Below, piece by piece: positions 15,344 to 23,939 of a stretch of DNA of 64,000 nt. The notes beneath the pieces were generated by a model. That model was given only the letters and a program-made list of their open reading frames with translations. It was not told the DNA's origin and did no database searches. Each line of letters starts with the position of its first letter. Positions within the stretch are counted from its first letter, which is position 1. A program made the translations under genes and the position numbers. Origin of the DNA: Allokutzneria sp. NRRL B-24872 (lineage in GTDB: Bacteria > Actinomycetota > Actinomycetes > Mycobacteriales > Pseudonocardiaceae); the NCBI RefSeq assembly GCF_002155965.1, contig NZ_MUMH01000085.1:107043-171042 (forward strand), in the 5' to 3' direction.

Positions 15344-16252
15344 ATGACATCTCACGTTGTGGTCGGCGCCGGACCGACCGGCACGGCGACGGCCCTGAAG
15401 CTCGCGAACTCCGGCGATGAGGTCGTGGTGGTCACCAGGCGCGGGACCGGGCCGGAGCACCCCGCGATCACCCTCGTGGCCGCCGACGCCTCGAACGCCG
15501 AGCAGCTCACCGCGCTCACCACCTCCGCCGCGACCCTGGTCAACTGCGCGATGCCCTCCTACGACCGCTGGCCGGAGGAGACGCCCGCGCTCTCCGAAGC
15601 ACTGATCACGGCCGCTGAGCGCACCGGCGCCGCCTACCTCAACCTCAGCAACTGCTACGCGTACGGCCCGGTCGACGGCCCCCTCCACGAGGACCTGCCG
15701 TTGCGGCCCACCACGATCAAAGGGCGGGTGCGGGCGCGGATGTTCCTGGACGGACTCGCCGCGCACGAAGCGGGACGGCTGCGCTTCGCCGAGGTCCGGC
15801 CCGGCGACTACCTCGGCGTCGGCGCGGGCGCGATGTTCAACTTCCTCATCGGCCCGCAGGTCCTGGCGGGGGAGGAGGTCGTGTTCCCCGCCGACCTCGA
15901 CGTGCCGCACAGCTGGACCTACACCGGCGACGTCGCGAGCACGCTCGTCGCGGTGGCCCGCTCGGAGCGTTCGTGGGGGCGCGCCTGGCACACCCCGCAG
16001 ACCTCGGACGCGTCCGTGCGGGAGATCGCGGAGCGCTTCGCCGCCGTGGCCGGGCTCGCCGCGCCCGCGATCCGCGAGATGACCCCGCTGGAGCTGCACT
16101 CCGCCGCGCTGGCCGACCCGATCATGGCTGAGGGCTTGGAGATGCAGTACCTCTACCAGCGCTCTGCCGTCGTCGACTTCGCGCGCAGCGCCGACGTGTT
16201 GGGCGTCGAAGCGACACCGCTGGCGGAGGTGCTGGCCGAATCAGTCGGCTAG
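15344..16252 (+). CDS. NAD(P)-dependent epimerase/dehydratase-like protein
   Basis: The 302-residue protein begins with a Rossmann motif (VVVGAGPTGTATALKLA, residues 4-20) and carries an extended-SDR-like YAYGP segment (NLSNCYAYGPVDG) with a Tyr/Lys-type centre less clear than in canonical members. It probably reduces or epimerises a small substrate. The start is ATG 15344; the longer frame runs through the AraC gene. It overlaps the convergent MarR gene by 12 bp. Confidence 0.75.
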   Translation: MTSHVVVGAGPTGTATALKLANSGDEVVVVTRRGTGPEHPAITLVAADASNAEQLTALTTSAATLVNCAMPSYDRWPEETPALSEALITAAERTGAAYLNLSNCYAYGPVDGPLHEDLPLRPTTIKGRVRARMFLDGLAAHEAGRLRFAEVRPGDYLGVGAGAMFNFLIGPQVLAGEEVVFPADLDVPHSWTYTGDVASTLVAVARSERSWGRAWHTPQTSDASVREIAERFAAVAGLAAPAIREMTPLELHSAALADPIMAEGLEMQYLYQRSAVVDFARSADVLGVEATPLAEVLAESVG

Positions 16253-16690
16253 GTCGGCGATCCTGGCCGACAGCGCGCCGAGCACGGCCAGCTCCTCCGG
16301 GCTGAGGTGGTCGAGGAAGCGGGAGCGCACCGATGCGAGGTGGTGCGGTGCCGCTTCCTCCAGCACTCCGAAACCCTTGTCTGTCAAGCGGAGCACGCAT
16401 CCGCGCGCGTCCTGCGGATCGGGTTCCTTCTCGATCAGCCCGCGCGCCTCCATGCGCGAGGCGTGGTGGGACAGGCGGCTGCGCGACCACTCCATCTTGG
16501 CAGCCAGGTCCTTGAGCGCGCGTCGGCGTTCGGGGTTCTCCGACAGCGTGCTCAGCACCTCGTAGTCCGCCGAGGAGAGCCCCGAATCCGCGGCCAGGTC
16601 GCGGCCGATCCGCGCGGGCAGTGCGGTGAGCAGGCGCCGGAAAGCACGCCACGCCATGTCCTCGTCGTCGTTCAGCCAGGCCGTGTCCAC
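16241..16690 (-). CDS. MarR-family transcriptional regulator
   Basis: The 149-residue protein has the MarR winged helix (LSSADYEVLSTLSENPE; MEWSRSRLSHHASRMEARGLIEK) and dimer helices. It is divergent from the FMN-reductase-GNAT fusion. The twin TGACATGTCA palindromes between them are its likely operators. Confidence 0.87.
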   Translation of the reverse strand: MDTAWLNDDEDMAWRAFRRLLTALPARIGRDLAADSGLSSADYEVLSTLSENPERRRALKDLAAKMEWSRSRLSHHASRMEARGLIEKEPDPQDARGCVLRLTDKGFGVLEEAAPHHLASVRSRFLDHLSPEELAVLGALSARIADLAD

Positions 16691-16708
16691 CGCCTCACCC
16701 TAGCTTCA

Positions 16709-16752
16709 TTGACATGTCATCGAAACCCCGGCTATGTTCGATGACATGTCAA
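16709..16752. promoter_or_regulatory. Twin TGACATGTCA palindromes inside a TTGACA/TATGTT promoter
   Basis: The 15-mers TTGACATGTCATCGA (16709-16723) and TCGATGACATGTCAA (16738-16752) are exact reverse complements, and each contains a palindrome TGACATGTCA. The TTGACA at 16709-16714 and TATGTT at 16733-16738 form a -35/-10 pair with an 18-bp spacer. Transcription should start near 16745, so the ATG at 16746 would be leaderless. The palindromes are MarR-type operators that overlap both promoter boxes and the start codon. Confidence 0.7.
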
Positions 16753-17801
16753 CGAAACTCCTCGTGCTCGTCGCGAGCACCCGCCCGGGTCGCATCGGAC
16801 CCGCCATCGCCGACTGGTTCGTGCGCGCCATCGCCTCCGAGGGCGTGGCCGTCGATGTCGCCGACCTCGCCGAGATCGGCCTGCCGATGCTCGACGAGCC
16901 GGACCACCCCTCGTCCGGCGAGTACGTCCACGAGCACACCCGCGCGTGGAGCCGCCGCGTGGACGCCGCCGACGCCGTCGTGGTGATCACCCCCGAGTAC
17001 AACTCCGGGATGCCCGCGACGCTGAAGAACGCCTTCGACGTGCTCTACCGCGAGTGGGCGTGGAAGCCGATCGGTTTCGTCAGCTACGGCAACACCTCCG
17101 CGGGCACGCGCGCCGTGCAGATGGCCAAGCAGGTCGCGACCAGCCTGCGCATGGTGCCGGTCGGTGCGACCGTCGCGCTGCGCCTGGCCGAGAGCACCCG
17201 CGACGGCCAGGTCATCCCGTCCGCCGATCGCGACGCCGCAGCTCGAGGGGTGCTGCGCGAGGTCGCGAAGGTGGCCAGGGCGACGCGGCCCCTGCGCTCC
17301 CGCGAAACCCCCGGTCCGGTCGACGGCTTGGCGCTGACCGCCGCCGAGCCGGAGGACATGCCTGAACTCCTTGTGCTGCAACGGTGTTGCTGGGTGCAGG
17401 AGGCGTTCGCGAACGAGACGCTCGACCTCGCCCCGCTGCGAGAGAGCCTGGCGGACCTGCGCGCGAGCGGCTCGACCTGGCGGCAGTGGTGCGTGCGCCG
17501 GGACGGCCGCCTCATCGCCGCCGCTAGGGCTCGCCGGGTCGAATCCGCGTGGGAGATCGGCCGCCTCATGGTCGCCCCCGACCAAGCCGGTCAGGGCATC
17601 GGAGCCTGGCTGCTCGCGCACGTCGAGGCGCAGGCACCTGAGGACATCGACCACTACTCCCTGCACACCGGCCGCCGCAGCACCCGCAACATCGCGTTCT
17701 ACCAGCGCGCCGGGTACACCCTCGCTCCGGTCGACGAGCTGAGCGTTTCCCTTACGCGGCCACGCGACTCGGCTCCCACACGAAGCCGTCCGGGTCGGTG
17801 A
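16746..17801 (+). CDS. NADPH-dependent FMN reductase fused to a GNAT acetyltransferase
   Basis: The 351-residue protein has residues about 1-180 as a flavodoxin-fold NAD(P)H:FMN reductase (STRPGRIGPAIADWF; TPEYNSGMPATLKNAFD) and about 195-340 as a GNAT domain (IGRLMVAPDQAGQGIGAWLL; STRNIAFYQRAGY). The linkage suggests reductive and acetyl-transfer steps on one ligand, perhaps a quinone or nitro compound sensed by MarR. I chose ATG 16746 because it fits the leaderless promoter; ATG 16734 would put the operator within coding sequence. Its last 50 bp overlap the convergent VOC gene. Confidence 0.8.
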   Translation: MSTKLLVLVASTRPGRIGPAIADWFVRAIASEGVAVDVADLAEIGLPMLDEPDHPSSGEYVHEHTRAWSRRVDAADAVVVITPEYNSGMPATLKNAFDVLYREWAWKPIGFVSYGNTSAGTRAVQMAKQVATSLRMVPVGATVALRLAESTRDGQVIPSADRDAAARGVLREVAKVARATRPLRSRETPGPVDGLALTAAEPEDMPELLVLQRCCWVQEAFANETLDLAPLRESLADLRASGSTWRQWCVRRDGRLIAAARARRVESAWEIGRLMVAPDQAGQGIGAWLLAHVEAQAPEDIDHYSLHTGRRSTRNIAFYQRAGYTLAPVDELSVSLTRPRDSAPTRSRPGR

Positions 17802-18366
17802 AAGCTCCGCCGCCGACCGTGATCCGGTGCGACCCCGTGCCCTCCGCGTCGACCCCTGCGGTCTTCGCGAGCGCGCGGCGGCGGTAGAGGCCGAGCGTGA
17901 TCGGGCCCGATCCCGTGACGAACTCCGCGTAGGAGCGGCCGAAGCTCTTCGCCACCGTGAGCCCCTGATCGATGTAGAACCGCTTGCTGGCGGCCACATC
18001 CTGCACACCGAGCAGCAGCACGACGCTCTCGATGCGCCGCGTCGCCGGTCCGGTGTCCTTCTTCGCCGAGGTCGCGATCTTCCAGATCGTGCCGTCCGGC
18101 GCGCGGACCACGCCGCCGTAGCCCCAGAACGACTTCGCCACCGGCTTCACCGTCGTGGCCCCGGCCGCCACCGCCGAGGCCACGAGGCTGGCGACGTCGG
18201 CTGGCCGGGCCACGGTGAGGGAGAGCGTGAAGCCGCGGAACCCGCTCGTGGGCTCCTCGGACGCTCGCAGACCGACCTGCCCGTCGAGGCCGAAAGCGGT
18301 GGTGTAGAACAACTTCGCGGCCTCGGGGTCGGCCACGTCAAGGGTGATGGATTCGATGCTCGCCAT
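17752..18366 (-). CDS. VOC/glyoxalase-fold protein
   Basis: The 204-residue protein has two beta-alpha-beta-beta-beta modules of the vicinal-oxygen-chelate fold (ESITLDVADPEAAKLFYTTAFG and ESVVLLLGVQDVAASKRFYIDQG). It could bind or modify a small molecule such as an antibiotic. ATG 18366 was chosen at the first module; the longer frame upstream has no fold. The convergent fusion gene overlaps its end by 50 bp. Confidence 0.8.
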   Translation of the reverse strand: MASIESITLDVADPEAAKLFYTTAFGLDGQVGLRASEEPTSGFRGFTLSLTVARPADVASLVASAVAAGATTVKPVAKSFWGYGGVVRAPDGTIWKIATSAKKDTGPATRRIESVVLLLGVQDVAASKRFYIDQGLTVAKSFGRSYAEFVTGSGPITLGLYRRRALAKTAGVDAEGTGSHRITVGGGAFTDPDGFVWEPSRVAA

Positions 18367-18430
18367 GCCCGAGACGCTAGGTCCGACCCCGCCCCGCCCG
18401 CTTCTCGATTCCTGACCGGTCCGCGCGGCG

Positions 18431-18988
18431 TCACGGCTGCTGGTCGGCCTCGGACTCCAGCCGCTGCTGTTGGGCGAGCAACTGCTGCTTCTGCACCTGC
18501 ATGTGCTCGTCGTGGCGCAGCGCCGCGCGGTCGGCGAACAGCCGCTGGTTGATCTGCTCCCGGAACCGTTCGAGCTTCGCCTTCTCCAGGATCGACACGG
18601 CAACGGTCGAGACCACACCGGCGTTGTTGGTGATCTTCAAGGTCGCGCTCATCGCGTTCGCGAGCATGCTGACCGCGAACACCAGCAGAACGAAGCCCAC
18701 CGCTGCGGCGGAGCTCGCCGCCGACGCCATCGCGAGCAACACCAACCCGAACACGAGTCGGGAAACCGAGAGCTTGGTGTCCACGCTGACCCCGGCGACG
18801 TTGGCGAGCGGGTACATCGAGTCCCCGTACCCGAGGGGGATGACGCCGAGGAGCGTGTTCGACGAGGTGGTCGCGATGCGGGTGTTGGAGACCCCCATCC
18901 TGGTCTTCAGCCAGAACAGGACGATCGACGGGCTGAAGCTCTGCTCGGTGATGTTCTCTTCCCCGGGTGCGAACTGGAGGTTCGGCAT
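18431..18988 (-). CDS. Membrane protein of unknown function with coiled C-terminus
   Basis: A 185-residue protein with a beta-rich N-terminal part (SPSIVLFWLKTRMGVSNTRI), about two hydrophobic segments (about 80-110), and a charged, Gln-rich coiled-coil tail (QVQKQQLLAQQQRLE). Strong RBS GAGGAGAA precedes ATG 18988. Its promoter carries the TGTCC palindrome shared with the lipoprotein gene, so it belongs to the same regulon as the two-component system nearby. I do not recognise the family. Confidence 0.65.
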   Translation of the reverse strand: MPNLQFAPGEENITEQSFSPSIVLFWLKTRMGVSNTRIATTSSNTLLGVIPLGYGDSMYPLANVAGVSVDTKLSVSRLVFGLVLLAMASAASSAAAVGFVLLVFAVSMLANAMSATLKITNNAGVVSTVAVSILEKAKLERFREQINQRLFADRAALRHDEHMQVQKQQLLAQQQRLESEADQQP

Positions 18989-19058
18989 TGTTGTTCTCCT
19001 CGGTCAGTGATTGTCGTGGCTCGGTGGGACAAGTGTCCGAGGAAGATCACGCGGCGTC

Positions 19059-19078
19059 TGTCCGGTGATCACAGGACA
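19059..19078. promoter_or_regulatory. Palindromic site TGTCCGGTGATCACAGGACA (copy A)
   Basis: This imperfect 20-bp palindrome (one mismatched pair) lies 71 bp upstream of the membrane protein start at 18988. It is followed on the minus strand by GGACAGACG, GATC-TCC and GACACT blocks that match copy B at 20919-20938 over about 50 bp. The shared layout indicates a common activator or repressor. Confidence 0.7.
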
Positions 19079-19085
19079 CCGGTCG

Positions 19086-20411
19086 TCACTCGCGGCGGAA
19101 CGTGAACCACTGTCGGTCCTTCGCGCAGCGGAAGATCCGAGTGATCAGGCCGTCAGTGCGCGTACCGGTCGCCCAGCAGTCGAATCCGTTCACCTGGAAA
19201 CGGTGGGAGAAGCCGATGGAGTCGTAGACCTCGCGGAGCGTCGACTCGATCTCGGTGCACGGCACGCCTGCCGAACTGATGTCGAAGGTGCCGTTGCCGG
19301 AGTTCGGGGTGAACCCGATATCGGGGCAGGACTGCACGATGTCCTTCGGCCGGAGGCGCTCGCGGAGGTGGTCGGCGAGCACCTTCCCGGTCGCGTCGTG
19401 GCCGCGTTGGTTGGGGTGGAACGACTTCCTGAGGTATTCGTCGCGCGACTTGCCCAGCTGGAGCTCGCCGTCGAACTTGACGTCGTACAGCCACGTGTCG
19501 CCGGAGCAGACGCTGTGCCGACCGGTCGAAGGGTCCTCGTACGGTTTCTGGGAGATGTTCAGGAAATCGAACTGGATTCCGACGCTCTCGTATCTCTGAG
19601 CGGCGTCCTTCACCACGTGCTGGATTCGCTGGTTGAGGTAGGCGGCACCGGCGCGGAGCAGCGGGACGTCCTTCCGCCAGATGAATCCGCAGATGTCGCG
19701 CCTGCGCTTGACGCCCGTGACGGGGTCTCGCACGGGTTGCCACAGGTCGGCGTCCTCGATGATGTTCGGATAGCCGAGAACGACGACGTGACCGCCGGGT
19801 TTGACGTGCTGTGCGACTTCCTCGTAGATCTCCGGCAGCGACGTGCGTCCCCGGTACCGGCCCGGTTCGATCTCGGCGCTCCCGGCCAGCATGTCCACCC
19901 GCGCCCTGAGCTCGTCGGAGGTGATCTTGCAGCCGTCGGGCTGACCCACGAGCACCCGCCACGTCGACGCGAGGTTGACGCAGTCCTTGATGACGTCGGC
20001 GAACTTGATGTTGTTGCCGCCGATGCTGAACGTAACGATGTCCCACTTGTCGATGCCGAACCTCTCGCGCGCCTCGGCGATCTGGCTGGGGATCTCATCG
20101 GTGATGGCGCCGGTGCACGCCATGAAGTCCATCCGGGAGATGCGCAGCTCCGCGGCGACCTCGCGGCGCGCGCTCGGTGCCCACGCGGTCGCGTTGCCTC
20201 CGATGCCGTCGGCCCGTCGACAATCCCGGAGCTTCCCGTTGGAGTCGGGCGGCTGGTGCTCGGTCGGGGTCGCGGTGTCCTGGATGCCCTCGCCGGAGGA
20301 ATAGGAGTCCCCCAGGACGAGCCACGTCCGCGCCGGAGGCGGTAGGGCCGCAACCGCTTCGGGCGCGGAGAGCAGGCTCAGCAAGCACACGACGGCCAAG
20401 AGGAACCTCAT
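19086..20411 (-). CDS. Secreted SGNH/GDSL-family esterase or lipase
   Basis: The 441-residue protein begins with a signal peptide cut near residue 22. It keeps SGNH blocks GDSYSSGEG (S36), GGNN (131-134) and SFHPNQRGH (Ser/His block V). Residues about 330-441 form an extra C-terminal domain with two cysteine pairs that I cannot assign. It probably hydrolyses an extracellular ester. It overlaps the lipoprotein gene by 4 bp (ATGA), so both are one operon from the 20919 promoter. Confidence 0.85.
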   Translation of the reverse strand: MRFLLAVVCLLSLLSAPEAVAALPPPARTWLVLGDSYSSGEGIQDTATPTEHQPPDSNGKLRDCRRADGIGGNATAWAPSARREVAAELRISRMDFMACTGAITDEIPSQIAEARERFGIDKWDIVTFSIGGNNIKFADVIKDCVNLASTWRVLVGQPDGCKITSDELRARVDMLAGSAEIEPGRYRGRTSLPEIYEEVAQHVKPGGHVVVLGYPNIIEDADLWQPVRDPVTGVKRRRDICGFIWRKDVPLLRAGAAYLNQRIQHVVKDAAQRYESVGIQFDFLNISQKPYEDPSTGRHSVCSGDTWLYDVKFDGELQLGKSRDEYLRKSFHPNQRGHDATGKVLADHLRERLRPKDIVQSCPDIGFTPNSGNGTFDISSAGVPCTEIESTLREVYDSIGFSHRFQVNGFDCWATGTRTDGLITRIFRCAKDRQWFTFRRE

Positions 20412-20851
20412 CGCGCCAGCTCCTCAAGACGACGGATCAGCGCGGTCACGGCGTCGGCCACGACGCGGAGCTGGTCCACGCCCATGTCCGGGTCGGGCTG
20501 GCGCCCTTGCAGCGTGGCGCTCACGACGGCGTGGAACCGACCCTGCTCCTCCTCAAGCGCCGTGCGGAGATCCTCGTTCGGGACCTTGCTGATCATCTCC
20601 GCCGTGGAGATGGGCGTGGACGTCCGGTCGAGGGCGTCGACAGCGGCGTCGCAGCGGTCCGTCGTGATCTCCGCCGAGAGCAGCGACCGGACGGCGTCGT
20701 GCGCCGCGACCGCCGCCCGCCCCTCACCCCGTATCCACGCGAGGGTGGCCACGGCGTTCTGCTTCGCCGCGCTCGGTGGAGCGCTCGGGCTCGGACCGCA
20801 CGACGCCAACACCAGGATTGAGGCTGCTACCAGGACAAGACGTTGTTTCAC
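20408..20851 (-). CDS. Small lipoprotein
   Basis: A 147-residue protein with a lipobox (LASC) around residue 18 after a hydrophobic segment. The mature part is helical and has one pair of cysteines at most. GTG 20851 is preferred over TTG 20863. It is followed with a 4-bp overlap by the SGNH hydrolase gene. It may anchor or chaperone that enzyme (inference). Confidence 0.7.
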   Translation of the reverse strand: MKQRLVLVAASILVLASCGPSPSAPPSAAKQNAVATLAWIRGEGRAAVAAHDAVRSLLSAEITTDRCDAAVDALDRTSTPISTAEMISKVPNEDLRTALEEEQGRFHAVVSATLQGRQPDPDMGVDQLRVVADAVTALIRRLEELAR

Positions 20852-20918
20852 TGCACGGTCCAATCCCGCGTCGGCGAACAGAGATCACCGAGTGTCGCGG
20901 GATGATCGCCGGGCCGTC

Positions 20919-20938
20919 TGTCCGGTGATCACCGGACA
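20919..20938. promoter_or_regulatory. Perfect 20-bp palindrome TGTCCGGTGATCACCGGACA (copy B)
   Basis: It lies 68 bp upstream of the lipoprotein start at 20851, and just beyond the end of the response-regulator gene. Downstream on the minus strand it continues GACAGACG, GATC-TCC and GACACT, blocks also seen in copy A at 19059-19078. The site is the best candidate target of the adjacent NarL-type regulator. Confidence 0.75.
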
Positions 20939-20939
20939 T

Positions 20940-21584
20940 TCACAGCTCGTCGGCAGTGACCAGTTCGTCCTGGATGGCTCGCGCCACGAGCGCCGCCTTC
21001 GACGGGGCGGGCCGCCCGACCGCCGCGTACTTCGTCCGGATGCGGGCCAGGTACGTGTCGATGGTGCCGACCGTGATGTGCAGCTGTTTGGCGACGAGCG
21101 CCTTCGACTCGGTCTGGAACCAGTGCAGCAGGACCTTGAGCTCCATGCCGGACAGCCGTGGCCGATTCGCCGACCGCCCCAGGTGCATGGCCTTCGCCAT
21201 GGTCGTGCTGTGGTACGGACGATCGGCTGCCGCCGCGTGCAGGGCGGCCACCACGTTCGCTGGCTTCTCGCCCTTGGACAGGTAGCTGGCCACGCCTCGG
21301 TCCAGGCAGTCCAGCACGAGGTCCGGTTCCGTGTAGTGCGAGAGCACGACGACCCGGTAGCCGCGCTTGCAGATCTCCCGGAGCGAGACCACGTCCGGGG
21401 CCGCGTTGCCGAACTGGAGGTCGAGGGTCACCGCGTCCGCTTCCGGGCGCGGGTCGGCGGCGAGGAACGCGCCGGGACTCTCCCACGTGGTCGTGATCTC
21501 GATCGGCGGTTCGCTGTCCCGGCACCACTCCCGGACGCCGCCGTGGATGAGCGGGTGGTCGTCGACGACCGCGACTGTGATCAC
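20940..21584 (-). CDS. NarL/FixJ-family response regulator
   Basis: The 214-residue protein has a receiver domain (VVDDHPLIHG acidic pair; phospho-Asp in AVTLDLQFG; Lys in SYLSKGEK) and a LuxR helix-turn-helix (ELKVLLHWFQTESKALVAKQLH; VGTIDTYLARIRTKY). GTG 21584 has GGAAGGGG upstream and follows the kinase stop by 14 bp. It is the partner of the double kinase and probably acts on the palindromes at 19059 and 20919. Confidence 0.85.
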   Translation of the reverse strand: MITVAVVDDHPLIHGGVREWCRDSEPPIEITTTWESPGAFLAADPRPEADAVTLDLQFGNAAPDVVSLREICKRGYRVVVLSHYTEPDLVLDCLDRGVASYLSKGEKPANVVAALHAAAADRPYHSTTMAKAMHLGRSANRPRLSGMELKVLLHWFQTESKALVAKQLHITVGTIDTYLARIRTKYAAVGRPAPSKAALVARAIQDELVTADEL

Positions 21585-21598
21585 TCGCGGACCCCTTC

Positions 21599-23899
21599 CT
21601 AGGCCGAGTGCGGACAACGCAGGCGCAACCAGACCGTCTCCGACTCCTCGTCGACGACCATGTCCGACTCCACCCCGCCCCTGAGTTCAGTCTCGCCCGA
21701 CGTGGCGCCGGCGGCGTCGCACACGACGCTGACGACCAGGTGCCCGGGTTCGGCCGTCAACACTATTCGAGCGCTCGTCGCGCTCGCCGCCAACAGGGGC
21801 ACCACCGCTGCCCGCACACTGGCACGTGCCTCATCGGAGATGGCCGGAAGGCCGCTCGCCGCCTCTGCGGTGACGCGCACGCCACGCGCCTCCATATCGT
21901 GCATCTGCGCGCTCAAGTCGTTCAGCAGCCAGTGGTCCATCCGGTCCGCGTGGTCGAACAGGCGCCGCAGCCTGCTGTGCTCGACCCGCGCGAGCTCCAC
22001 GACGGTCGACGACATCGTTCCCTCAGCGAGACTGCGGAGCACCGGCACCACGGACCGGAGCTGGTCGCGGTAGCGCTGCTGGCACTCCTGCTTGAGCACG
22101 CGGTCGACGGCCAGGGCCAGCTCGATAGTTCGCCGCTCGCTGTCGCGCTCGGCGGCGACCAGCACGGCCCGGTGCACCGTGGCGGCGAACAACGTGATCA
22201 GCACCTGCGTGCACAGGATCGTCGAGGTGACGTGGCCGAGAAGGGCGACCGTGTCGCTCGTCGGCACGCGGGCCATCGTGGTTGCGCAGACCAGGAGCCA
22301 CCACCCGCCCAGCGCGGTCATGGTCACGCATCTCGGCGCGCGGAATCCGAGTGCGACAAGCGCCCAGCCTGTGGCGCCGACGCTCCAGTTCTGCACTCCG
22401 AGCATTTCCTCCGCTGGCAACAGCAGACAGAGCAGCACCGACACCGACACCGCGACCACCATCAGGACGGCCGTCGTCGACCGATTCCGGCGCACAGCGA
22501 GCATCGCCGTCAACGCGCACACCACGATCACTGCGGCCAGAACGACATGCGCCCACACGGGCGGCGTCGGCGCGGGTTCCGGCCACACGCGCGACGACTG
22601 CAACGTGACGTCGGCGATCGCGACACCGGCGAGGACCACCCCGAGCTTGCGTTCGAGTCCTTCGATGCCACCGGCGAAGTGCGACGTGCCCGCACCGTCC
22701 TCGGCCGTATCCGCATCCGCACCCGAGGACGAGGTCCACGTCAACTCGACCCGCGTGCCGCCGCCCAGCACGCCCGTCACGGACGCGTCGCCGCCGATCC
22801 CGCGCATCCGCTCGATGATCGAGCGTCGAATTCCGTGCCTGCCCGTGCCCGCGTCCCGCCTGCCCAGCCCAACCCCGTCGTCGATGACCAGGACGCCGCG
22901 CTCGCGGACCTCGACCACCACCGAACGGGCCTGGGCGTGCCGGTCGACGTTGGTCAACGCCTCGCGAACCGCCGACGTGACCGCCCAGGCGACCGCTTGG
23001 CGGACTCGCAGGCTCGTGAGCCCCACCAGCGCCGACGGTGTGCGGCAGTCACTCGCGACGTCTGCCAGCAACCCCACCAGATCCACGTCGTTCTCGTCGA
23101 ACACGGGCACTCCGGCTTCAAGAACCGCCAGGTCTCGACGCGCCTGCACGGCCAAGGCCCGCCCGTCCGCGACACCGCCCGTGCTCACCATCAGCAACGT
23201 GGACGCGGCGGTGTCGTGCATCAACGCCATCTGCTCGCGCTCGTAACGCCGCCGCGCCCCCGTCACCGCGGCCAGCACGCGCGTCCGGGCCAAGGCCTCC
23301 CGCGACACGTCGACGCCGTCCGCGGCACGCAGCACCACCAGCCGCGCGCCGACCGCCATCGCCCACAACACGAAGAGGTACTGCACGGTGAACTTGCTGA
23401 GAAACGCGTCCGGGGCCAGGTCAGGGACGTTGCGGAAGCCCACGTACAACGCGGCCAGCAGCACGGCGAGGCTGACCGCCGACCACCGCACGCGCTGCTC
23501 GATCCCGAACGAGATGATCACCGCGAAGGCCAGCTTCAGCTGCGTCGTGCCGCCGATGGCGGACACCGACGTGGCGACCTCGTTCGCCGGGACTGCCAGG
23601 TACGCGGCCAAAACCAGCAGGTCGGCGGTCACCCACACCGGACCCGCACGTCGATCCCACAGCCTGATGGCGGACCACACCATCAGCACGACCGTGGCGA
23701 TCGCGACGGGAACGGGCCGGGGCGGGAACGCCAACCACATGGCGCCGATCAGCAAGCAGATGCCGTGCCGGAAGCCGACGGCCAGCGTCGTCCCCTCGCG
23801 CATCACACCGGCGAAGGTCCCCGCCGAATCCGAAAACCTTTGCGGGGCAACAGCCATCCGACGCGACCCCCGACTAGGAAACAGAGAAGCGATCACCAT
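21599..23899 (-). CDS. Double-headed membrane sensor kinase; second half degenerate
   Basis: The 766-residue protein has two similar halves. Half one: six hydrophobic segments (about 40-190), an H-box-like EREQMALMHDT with H228, an ATPase N-box VREALTNVDRHA and G-box DDGVGLG, then HGIRRSIIERM. Half two: about six hydrophobic segments (420-580), a dimerisation-like helix without a clear phospho-His, and no N or G box. This suggests a catalytic half and a regulatory pseudokinase. ATG 23899 is one of several possible starts (GTG 23917, ATG 23857). It feeds the response regulator. Confidence 0.75.
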   Translation of the reverse strand: MVIASLFPSRGSRRMAVAPQRFSDSAGTFAGVMREGTTLAVGFRHGICLLIGAMWLAFPPRPVPVAIATVVLMVWSAIRLWDRRAGPVWVTADLLVLAAYLAVPANEVATSVSAIGGTTQLKLAFAVIISFGIEQRVRWSAVSLAVLLAALYVGFRNVPDLAPDAFLSKFTVQYLFVLWAMAVGARLVVLRAADGVDVSREALARTRVLAAVTGARRRYEREQMALMHDTAASTLLMVSTGGVADGRALAVQARRDLAVLEAGVPVFDENDVDLVGLLADVASDCRTPSALVGLTSLRVRQAVAWAVTSAVREALTNVDRHAQARSVVVEVRERGVLVIDDGVGLGRRDAGTGRHGIRRSIIERMRGIGGDASVTGVLGGGTRVELTWTSSSGADADTAEDGAGTSHFAGGIEGLERKLGVVLAGVAIADVTLQSSRVWPEPAPTPPVWAHVVLAAVIVVCALTAMLAVRRNRSTTAVLMVVAVSVSVLLCLLLPAEEMLGVQNWSVGATGWALVALGFRAPRCVTMTALGGWWLLVCATTMARVPTSDTVALLGHVTSTILCTQVLITLFAATVHRAVLVAAERDSERRTIELALAVDRVLKQECQQRYRDQLRSVVPVLRSLAEGTMSSTVVELARVEHSRLRRLFDHADRMDHWLLNDLSAQMHDMEARGVRVTAEAASGLPAISDEARASVRAAVVPLLAASATSARIVLTAEPGHLVVSVVCDAAGATSGETELRGGVESDMVVDEESETVWLRLRCPHSA

Positions 23900-23939
23900 A
23901 ACGCCGTCACCGGTCACAGGCGTCTGGCACGGTTACCGC

